From NCBI GenBank assembly GCA_009704345.1, contig WLEH01000040.1:1-7674 (forward strand): 7,674 nucleotides of DNA. Direction: 5' to 3'. The notes beneath the pieces are model-generated. The model was not told the DNA's origin, did not search any database, and was given only the letters and a program-made list of their open reading frames with translations. Positions 1 to 5,422 of this stretch are shown here, piece after piece. The translations under genes and the position numbers were made by a program. How positions within the stretch are numbered: position 1 is the first letter of the stretch; each line of letters begins with the position of its first letter. This DNA is from Actinomycetota bacterium. GTDB taxonomy: Bacteria; Actinomycetota; Actinomycetes; S36-B12; UBA5976.

Positions 1-96
1 AAGGGATGTAAGATTGTGCTTCGAGAAAATTTGCCACGCACTGATTTAGGCAAAATTGATACCTTCACGCTGCGACTGGAGCTAACTGATGTCTGA
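1..96 (+). CDS. menE: C-terminal end of an AMP-forming acyl-CoA synthetase, probably O-succinylbenzoate-CoA ligase (partial)
   Basis: An open frame enters from the left edge and ends with TGA at 94-96, giving 31 residues. It contains LPRTDLGKID (residues 11-20), which matches the PRTxxGKIxR signature at the end of adenylate-forming (AMP-binding) enzymes. The lysine of that motif is the catalytic lysine of the adenylation half-reaction. The enzyme family joins a carboxylic acid to CoA through an acyl-adenylate. The stop overlaps the menA start by 8 bp (ATGTCTGA), so the two are probably translated together. That coupling to a menaquinone gene makes MenE, which activates O-succinylbenzoate, the most likely member. 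Only the tail is visible, so another acyl-CoA ligase cannot be excluded. The family call is firmer than the MenE assignment. Confidence 0.72.
   Translation, partial: KGCKIVLRENLPRTDLGKIDTFTLRLELTDV
78..81 (+). promoter_or_regulatory. Ribosome binding site for menA
   Basis: GGAG lies 7 nt upstream of the ATG at 89, inside the last codons of the preceding ligase gene. It supports the ATG at 89 as the menA start and coupled translation of the two genes. Confidence 0.65.
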
Positions 97-961
97 AGCC
101 AAGAATATATGGCTGTTGGGTGCCCGCCCTAAAACATTAGGTGCCGCAATTGCACCTGTGCTAGTTGGAACTGCTATCGCAGCACCAGTTGGTGAACTTT
201 CAGTACTTAATAGTGCGCTTGCGTTAATTGTTGGTTTAGCAATGCAAGTTGGCGTGAATTACGCAAATGATTACAGCGATGGGATTAAGGGCAGTGATGC
301 TGTTCGAGTTGGTCCTGTTCGATTGGTTGCAAGTGGTCTAGCAACTGCCGCTGCCGTAAAACGCGCAGCAATAATTTCTTTCTTAGTTGCAGCAGTTGCG
401 GGCTTGCTACTGGCTTATCTTGTTAATTGGTGGCTAATTGCAATTGGCGCTGCCTCAATTGTTGCCGCTTGGTTTTACACCGGCGGCAAGTCACCCTACG
501 GGTATCGTGGCTTTGGTGAGTTATCAGTATTTGTTTTCTTTGGCTTGGTTGCAACCGTTGGTAGTTATTATGTCCAAACTGAATTGGTTTCAATGCCAGC
601 TTTGGCAGCTGGCACCAGCCTTGGCCTGCTCTCCATGGCGCTGCTGATTGTGAATAATCTACGAGATTTAACCACGGACAAGGCTGCCAACAAGCAAACG
701 TTGGCAGTTAAACTAGGTGACCGAAGAACTCGATTGTTTTATCTCATCTCAGTTATTGGTGCGATCATGATTTCAATGACGCTTGCCTTAGCTGCGCCAT
801 TAGCAGCGTTATCTGGCTTATTAATTTTAGTTGCCATGCAACCAATTCGAGATGTTGTTGCTGGTGCTACTGGTAAAGATTTAATTCAAACGTTACAGCA
901 GACAAACCAGTTACTTATTTGGCTCGGAATCATCTTGGCGATCAGCTTCTTGCTTGCGTAA
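89..961 (+). CDS. menA: 1,4-dihydroxy-2-naphthoate polyprenyltransferase (MenA)
   Basis: This 290-residue, strongly hydrophobic UbiA-superfamily prenyltransferase joins a polyprenyl diphosphate to 1,4-dihydroxy-2-naphthoate in the membrane, giving demethylmenaquinone. The first Asp-rich motif is NDYSDGIKGSD (residues 60-70), and the second region is RDLTTDKAANKQTLAVKLG (192-210). These are the Mg-diphosphate binding motifs of the family. The loop YGYRGFGE (137-144), followed by a phenylalanine-rich membrane segment, is typical of MenA rather than other UbiA proteins. About eight to nine membrane segments are apparent and length is normal. The start is supported by a GGAG site and by overlap with the upstream ligase gene. 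The 3' end runs 51 bp into the convergent DUF4229 gene, yet the final hydrophobic helix looks intact. Menaquinone is the likely quinone of the respiratory chain served by the neighbouring cytochrome c genes. Confidence 0.95.
   Translation: MSEAKNIWLLGARPKTLGAAIAPVLVGTAIAAPVGELSVLNSALALIVGLAMQVGVNYANDYSDGIKGSDAVRVGPVRLVASGLATAAAVKRAAIISFLVAAVAGLLLAYLVNWWLIAIGAASIVAAWFYTGGKSPYGYRGFGELSVFVFFGLVATVGSYYVQTELVSMPALAAGTSLGLLSMALLIVNNLRDLTTDKAANKQTLAVKLGDRRTRLFYLISVIGAIMISMTLALAAPLAALSGLLILVAMQPIRDVVAGATGKDLIQTLQQTNQLLIWLGIILAISFLLA
911..961. other. Tail-to-tail overlap of menA and the DUF4229 gene
   Basis: The two convergent reading frames share 51 bp in codon register. The DUF4229 stop (TAA on the minus strand, 911-913) is read as TTA, leucine 275, in menA. 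The menA stop (TAA, 959-961) is read as TTA, leucine 89, in the DUF4229 protein. There is therefore no space between the two transcription units for a separate terminator, and the two mRNAs must be complementary at their 3' ends. Confidence 0.85.
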
Positions 962-1225
962 CTGCTCGTCCAGCCAAGCATCTTCCGCTGCAGCTGCGGC
1001 ATCAATTTTGTCATCAAGTTTTTTCTTCGTATTGAACAAGCCAACTGAAACTCGATCACGTAAGCCATCCAATAGAAATAAGCTGGCAACTGCCGATACT
1101 AAGAAACCAACAATTATTAAGACATAGCCTCGAAGGCCGGCGTAATAGCCAACTCCAATAAACAGTGCCAATAAACCAAGTCGAGCTAGCGAATACAAAA
1201 TTGTTGATAAAAATGTGTTATTCAT
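911..1225 (-). CDS. DUF4229 family small membrane protein
   Basis: This 104-residue protein has two predicted membrane helices (about residues 9-28 and 33-53) and a charged cytoplasmic-type tail (about 66-104) rich in Lys, Asp, Glu and Ala. The arginine-rich turn after the second helix (LLDGLRDRVS) and the overall layout match DUF4229, an actinobacterial family of unknown function. Its ATG follows the ccsB stop by 2 bp (TAACAATG), so it is the last gene of the cytochrome c train. Its position between ccsB and menA recurs in actinobacteria as far as I recall, which suggests a link to cytochrome c assembly or respiration, but this is inference from context. The last 16 codons are antisense to menA and encode only the low-complexity tail. 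No catalytic motif is visible. Confidence 0.82.
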   Translation of the reverse strand: MNNTFLSTILYSLARLGLLALFIGVGYYAGLRGYVLIIVGFLVSAVASLFLLDGLRDRVSVGLFNTKKKLDDKIDAAAAAEDAWLDEQLRKQEADRQDDSEPNK

Positions 1226-1227
1226 TG

Positions 1228-2055
1228 TTACAACCCACCGTAGCTGTGCAGGCCATCAAACAAGATATTTACCCCAAAGAAATTAAAGATATATGACACA
1301 TAACCAATTATCGCGAGCACCGCTGCTTTGTTGCGCCAACCAACTGTCACTCGAGCATGCAAATAAGCGGCATAAGCGATCCAGGTAATCAGCGCCCAAG
1401 TTTCTTTTGGATCCCAACCCCAGAACCGACCCCAAGCTTCCTCAGCCCAAATAGCACCGGCCAGTACAGCGAATGTCCAAACTGCAAATCCCCAAGCGGT
1501 GGTTCGATATGAGAGTAATTCCAAATCATTTTCGCTGGGTAGTTTCTTTGCAAAATTAGAATTTGATTTGGATGCAATTAATTGACCAATCGCAAATGCA
1601 AAACCAAGTGAAAAGCCCCCGCCAGCAATAATTGCTGAAGCAACATGGATGACCAACCAACCAGATTTAAGTGCTGGCACTAAGTCCGACACCGCAACAT
1701 ACAAAACCGTTTGCGCCAACCCTAGCGAAAGTAATGCTGGCATCAATACAAGTACCGCGATACCAGATATGTCTTGCTTTCGCGCAATAATCAGATAAAC
1801 CACAAGCACAGCCAGCGTGCCAGCAATGGCGTACTCATACATATTGCCCCAAGGTGCGCGCGCTGCTGCAATTCCTCGCGTTACTACTCCAACTGTCAGG
1901 ATAAACGTTGCTAAATAAGTAAAAAAGATTGATAACTTGGCAAACTTTGCTGGATTCTTACTGCCAATCAACTTTATAAATGAAACGTATGTTGCTAAAG
2001 TCAAAAAAATACTAGAGATCAGAATCGACCAATTACTAACTATGCCTAAGTCCAT
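1228..2055 (-). CDS. ccsB: Cytochrome c biogenesis protein CcsB (CcsA/ResC-type heme handling protein)
   Basis: This 275-residue polytopic protein is the heme-handling half of the System II cytochrome c synthase, working with ResB to move heme across the membrane and attach it to apocytochrome c. It carries the tryptophan-rich WWD-type motif FWGWDPKETW (residues 211-220), which contacts heme on the outer face. Candidate heme-ligand histidines lie at 137, 233 and 270. The N-terminal RxPWGNMYEY stretch (66-75) is also characteristic of the family. It is somewhat shorter than many actinobacterial homologues of about 320 residues. An in-frame TAA (the resB stop) directly precedes the ATG, so no upstream extension is possible, and a GAGGAG site supports this start. 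Actinobacterial annotation calls this protein CcsB, while in Bacillus and plastids the homologue is ResC/CcsA. Confidence 0.95.
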   Translation of the reverse strand: MDLGIVSNWSILISSIFLTLATYVSFIKLIGSKNPAKFAKLSIFFTYLATFILTVGVVTRGIAAARAPWGNMYEYAIAGTLAVLVVYLIIARKQDISGIAVLVLMPALLSLGLAQTVLYVAVSDLVPALKSGWLVIHVASAIIAGGGFSLGFAFAIGQLIASKSNSNFAKKLPSENDLELLSYRTTAWGFAVWTFAVLAGAIWAEEAWGRFWGWDPKETWALITWIAYAAYLHARVTVGWRNKAAVLAIIGYVSYIFNFFGVNILFDGLHSYGGL

Positions 2056-3549
2056 TTACGATTTCTCCTCAGCAGCAGAGCATAACTGCTTAAGTAACTT
2101 CAGATCTGATTCCAATCCCGGCTGATCGCTGCGACTTAGCGCTCCAATTTGATAGCTGCCATCAGGTAACTGCTTAAGCCAAATTCGCCTACTTCTCACA
2201 TAAAGCCCACTAATTAAGCCAATTAACGCCAAGATAGAGAAGCCCAGCGCCCATGGTCCACCGGGACTGCGCGCAACATCAAATGTGACGAATCGCTCAA
2301 CGCCAACAAACTTAACTGAACCCAGTTTGCCAGGTAATTCCCAAGTTTCACCTGGCCGAATTGAGCTAAGGCCAACGCGCTCTAGCCCTTCAACATCTAA
2401 CCGAAATATGTTCTGTGGCACACCACTATCCAGCCCAAGATCGCCTTGCCAAGCGGCCAACAATAAAACTGGATTATCTGGACTTGGGAAAATCGAAATC
2501 GGCTGTCCAGAAAAATCTGCAGTTGGCAAAAAGGCAGTGATAAATCCCAATCCATTTTCACCGTTTGGCAACTTAATTGCTCCTTCTGAGCTGAAATTGC
2601 CATCGCGCGGCAACATGATTACTGAATCTGAAAAAATTATTTCACCTTCAGCATTGGTTACCTCAACTCGTGGTGCGTAGCCATGCCCAACTAAAAACCA
2701 TTTTGAGCCATCTATCCGAAGTGGCTTATTTACTTCAATAATCAAGTCTCTAGTATCCGTTGCGGTTTGCACTGACACATCAGCGGCAAATACTCGCGCA
2801 GCACCACGCTGTACTTCGCCGCGTTCAAATTCAGCCTTAAATTTATTTAGTCGCACTGTTATGGCAGGTAAATCTGAAACACTGACGGCAGTGCCAAAAC
2901 TCAACGAACTAAATTGAGTTGGCGTGCTCGCTACCGCAGTTCCCTCACGGACCAGCATCTGACCTCGATATGAAAACAGCACGCCTACGCCAACTGCCAA
3001 GATTATTCCAACTACCGCTAAGTGAAAGGCTAAATTTCCAACTTCACGTAGATAACCTTTTTCAGCAGCAATATAGTTTTTTTCTTGATTGACTCGAACT
3101 CGCCATTTATTTTTAACTAGACCTTCACTAACTTGGTCAGCATAAGCAGCAAAGGGCAGATTCAGCTCAATGTTTTCAAATTGTGTCAATCGTTCAAAAT
3201 TTGCGGGTGCAGCTGGTGGTTGAGTTTTTAGCGCACGGTAATGCTTTACCGATCTAGGTAAAATGCAACCTACTAATGAAATCAATAACAATAAGTAAAC
3301 TGCTGAAAACCAAACTGAACTGAAAACATTAAAGAATCCAAGTTTTAAAAGAATGTTGCCAAGCGTTGGTGAATCCTCAATCCATTGGTTAACACCAAAT
3401 GCATCAATATTTTGTTGTGGCAGCACTGAACCTGGAATCGAGACCACTACTAAAAGCAGCAGTAACAACAAAGCGGTTCGCATACTGGTCAACTGCCGCC
3501 ACAGAAACCGACCTAATTCTTTGGGCGTTAACTCAAAAGTTTCGCTCAT
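2056..3549 (-). CDS. resB: Cytochrome c biogenesis protein ResB (Ccs1 family)
   Basis: This is the partner of CcsB in the System II cytochrome c synthase and is a membrane protein with a large extracytoplasmic domain. With the start used here it has 497 residues. Membrane segments lie near 24-43 (leucine-rich, followed by the conserved SIPGSVLPQ), 81-98, 170-190 and 433-452. The third contains H176 (NLAFHLAVVG), a candidate heme ligand conserved in the family. The segment from about 195 to 430 is the predicted outer domain. The ATG at 3549 was chosen because it forms an ATGA overlap with the ccdA stop. An in-frame ATG at 3588 would add 13 residues (MVTTTICWIYGAA) lying wholly inside ccdA and is less likely. 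The gene ends in TAA immediately followed, in the same frame, by the ccsB ATG. Confidence 0.94.
   Translation of the reverse strand: MSETFELTPKELGRFLWRQLTSMRTALLLLLLLVVVSIPGSVLPQQNIDAFGVNQWIEDSPTLGNILLKLGFFNVFSSVWFSAVYLLLLISLVGCILPRSVKHYRALKTQPPAAPANFERLTQFENIELNLPFAAYADQVSEGLVKNKWRVRVNQEKNYIAAEKGYLREVGNLAFHLAVVGIILAVGVGVLFSYRGQMLVREGTAVASTPTQFSSLSFGTAVSVSDLPAITVRLNKFKAEFERGEVQRGAARVFAADVSVQTATDTRDLIIEVNKPLRIDGSKWFLVGHGYAPRVEVTNAEGEIIFSDSVIMLPRDGNFSSEGAIKLPNGENGLGFITAFLPTADFSGQPISIFPSPDNPVLLLAAWQGDLGLDSGVPQNIFRLDVEGLERVGLSSIRPGETWELPGKLGSVKFVGVERFVTFDVARSPGGPWALGFSILALIGLISGLYVRSRRIWLKQLPDGSYQIGALSRSDQPGLESDLKLLKQLCSAAEEKS
2065..2070 (-). promoter_or_regulatory. Ribosome binding site for ccsB inside the 3' end of resB
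   Basis: On the minus strand GAGGAG lies 9 nt before the ccsB ATG and is formed by two Glu codons of resB. This is the strongest Shine-Dalgarno match in the window and fixes the ccsB start. Confidence 0.7.
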
Positions 3550-4256
3550 AGCAGCACCGTAAATCCAGCATATTGTTGTTGTAACCAAATCATCAGATCA
3601 TTCCAAATGCCCGTGATTAGCAGTATTCCTAGCAATATGAGAAAGCCGCTACCTAGTCGAATAAACAGTTGCTGTTTGGCTCGAAGTTTTCGGGTAATTG
3701 CGATCGACTTATGAGCAACCAGCGAAAGTAGCAAAAAGGGTAGGCCCAAGCCAAGGCCATAACTAATTGATAGCAGCGCACCTTTTGCTGCCGTAGCTTC
3801 AGTCAGCGCCAATGTCTGCACCGCTGCCAAGGTTGGTCCGATGCATGGTGTCCAACCAATGGCAAACACCACGCCGAGCAGAACTGGCTGTGATGCGTTA
3901 GCGGTTTTCAAGGGTAACTTAACTTGCAGCTGAGCTAGTTTGCCAAAGCCAGCAAAAACCAAACCAAGCAAAATCAAAATCACACCAAAGATTTGATTTA
4001 GTAAAGTTTGATACTCAATCAAATACGAACCTAATTGACCAAACGCTAAACCAAATGAAGCAAAAATTGCAGTGAAAGTCAAAATGAAAACTAATGTTGG
4101 TAAAACTGGCTTGGTTTTATTAACTGAAGTGCCAAGAACGGCAAGATAACCAGGGATTAACGGCAGCACGCATGGACTTAAAAATGAAACTAAACCAGCA
4201 AGTGCGGCAACGATTATGGCTAGTGGCAAGAATCCACTTACAACTACTTCACCCAT
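3546..4256 (-). CDS. ccdA: Thiol-disulfide electron carrier CcdA (DsbD-family membrane protein)
   Basis: This 236-residue protein with six predicted membrane helices takes electrons from cytoplasmic thioredoxin and passes them to an extracytoplasmic thioredoxin-like protein, here most likely the adjacent TlpA-type protein. The redox-active cysteine pair is present: C29 in SPCVLPLIPGY and C138 in GWTPCIGP. Both sit in the proline-flanked contexts that define the family, and length is normal. The ATG overlaps the tlpA stop by 8 bp (ATGGGTGA), and the TGA stop overlaps the resB ATG (ATGA), so translation is probably coupled on both sides. Its function in this setting is to keep the apocytochrome cysteines reduced before heme attachment. 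Confidence 0.96.
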   Translation of the reverse strand: MGEVVVSGFLPLAIIVAALAGLVSFLSPCVLPLIPGYLAVLGTSVNKTKPVLPTLVFILTFTAIFASFGLAFGQLGSYLIEYQTLLNQIFGVILILLGLVFAGFGKLAQLQVKLPLKTANASQPVLLGVVFAIGWTPCIGPTLAAVQTLALTEATAAKGALLSISYGLGLGLPFLLLSLVAHKSIAITRKLRAKQQLFIRLGSGFLILLGILLITGIWNDLMIWLQQQYAGFTVLL

Positions 4257-4863
4257 TGTTTACTTCATCAACAACTTGAACTAAGAGTGATCTAGTTACC
4301 GCACCCAAGATGCGAGCGCTAGGTCTACCAGATTTGTCCAAGACAATTGTGGTTGGAATTGCACTCATTGGCAGTGAATCGCGAAAAACTAATTGCTTGG
4401 ATCCATCTGGATCAATAATCGATGGATAAGTAATGCCAAAAAATTCTTCAAAAGCCCGAGCCGCAGGATCATTATCTCGGGTATTGATACCTAACAGCTG
4501 AACGTCAGGATTTTCGATATCAAAGGCTTTCAATTCGGGCGCTTCTTGTCGGCATGGTGCGCACCAAGATGCCCAAACATTAATCACAACATTTTGACCT
4601 AGAAATTCTGATACTGATAAATCTTCACCAGTTAATGTGACGCCAGATAGTTCTAATGGTTCACCGCGTTGATCAATAGGTAATACTGTTGTAGTGCCAT
4701 CACCAGAAACAAATGCGGTGTTATTACTGCCGCCAGCGCTACAACCAGCGAGCACCAATAAAACCGCAATGCTCAAAACAGAATTACGCGCCCACCCCGC
4801 CGGTCGACTCTTTATAGAGCGCGGCTGCCGGTTCCAGATATGAGACGTTAGCCAACTGGTCAT
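4249..4863 (-). CDS. TlpA/ResA-type extracytoplasmic thioredoxin-like lipoprotein
   Basis: This thiol-disulfide oxidoreductase would reduce the CXXCH cysteines of apocytochrome c outside the membrane. A hydrophobic stretch (about residues 29-38) leads to the lipobox LAGC with C41 as the lipidation site, so the mature protein is a membrane-anchored lipoprotein. The thioredoxin fold follows, with active site WCAPC (100-104) and the cis-proline loop at AIPTT (P170). The protein is 204 residues if the ATG at 4863 is used. That start overlaps the phosphatase gene by 80 bp and gives a long basic N-region of about 28 residues. The only later in-frame alternative near the signal is a TTG at codon 30, which leaves almost no positive N-region. 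Neither has a strong ribosome binding site, so the start is uncertain while the function is not. CcdA, encoded immediately downstream, is the expected electron donor. Confidence 0.92.
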   Translation of the reverse strand: MTSWLTSHIWNRQPRSIKSRPAGWARNSVLSIAVLLVLAGCSAGGSNNTAFVSGDGTTTVLPIDQRGEPLELSGVTLTGEDLSVSEFLGQNVVINVWASWCAPCRQEAPELKAFDIENPDVQLLGINTRDNDPAARAFEEFFGITYPSIIDPDGSKQLVFRDSLPMSAIPTTIVLDKSGRPSARILGAVTRSLLVQVVDEVNNG

Positions 4864-5422
4864 TATGAAATTTAAGTGTAGTGACAGATGCTAAATTGCA
4901 CTCACGGTGTGAAGGGTTATGGACAAAACTGTGATTTTGGTAACCAAGTCTTGCCACCCAAATTGGTAATTGATGGCTAACTAGCACTGCTTCATGGCCC
5001 AATGCCGCCACTCGAGCCGACTCAACTGCAATCTGCATTCGAGCAAATATCTCTCGATAGGGCTCGCCCCAGCTTGGTCGAAACGGATTCCATAGGTGCC
5101 GCCAGGCAGATGGTTTTCGCAGTTCCCCATCAGAAAATGAAACTCGCTTGCCTTCAAACACATTAGTTGCTTCCAGCAGATTCAAATCCTGTGAGATCGG
5201 CAGATTCTTCACGCGGCCAATCGGCGCAGCAGTTTGCATGGCCCGCTCTAGCGGTGAGGAAACTAAATGAGTTAAATCTGCGTCAGCAAAATATTCAGCC
5301 ACCAAGTCTGCCATGGCTTGACCACGCTCGGAGAGTTTGTACCCAGGAATTCGACCGTAAAGAATTTTTTCCGGGTTGAACACCTCGCCATGGCGAACTA
5401 GGTGCACCAACGTGGTAGTCAT
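4784..5422 (-). CDS. Histidine phosphatase family protein (phosphoglycerate mutase-like)
   Basis: This 212-residue protein belongs to the branch-1 histidine phosphatase superfamily. The phosphohistidine signature is LVRHGE (residues 8-13) with H11 as the nucleophile. Other expected active-site residues are R60 in SSPLERA, E84 in NLLEATN and the second histidine H150 in LVSHQLP. The stretches NPEKILYGRIPGYKLSERG (16-34) and HNPSHRECNLASV (168-180) resemble the homologue located between hemL and the tlpA-type gene in mycobacteria. The substrate is unknown. Annotation as phosphoglycerate mutase is probably over-specific, and the conserved heme/cytochrome c context suggests a related role that remains unproven. 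The ATG directly follows the hemD TAA in the same frame, without a strong ribosome binding site. The C-terminal 26 residues are encoded in DNA shared with tlpA. Confidence 0.9.
   Translation of the reverse strand: MTTTLVHLVRHGEVFNPEKILYGRIPGYKLSERGQAMADLVAEYFADADLTHLVSSPLERAMQTAAPIGRVKNLPISQDLNLLEATNVFEGKRVSFSDGELRKPSAWRHLWNPFRPSWGEPYREIFARMQIAVESARVAALGHEAVLVSHQLPIWVARLGYQNHSFVHNPSHRECNLASVTTLKFHNDQLANVSYLEPAAALYKESTGGVGA

Noticed and set aside
985..999. GC-rich near-palindrome CCGCTGCAGCTGCGG near the end of the minus-strand unit
   Set aside because: It encodes an alanine run in the DUF4229 protein, its centre does not pair cleanly as a stem-loop, and no T tract follows on either strand, so it is not a credible terminator.
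2285..2680. Plus-strand open frame of 131 codons opposite resB
   Set aside because: Its product is rich in Ser, Pro and Asn with no domain, and it is fully antisense to a well-conserved gene; it is a shadow of resB codon use.
3550..3588. Upstream ATG giving ResB 13 additional residues
   Set aside because: The extension lies entirely inside ccdA, while the ATG at 3549 forms a standard ATGA overlap followed by a family-like N-terminus.
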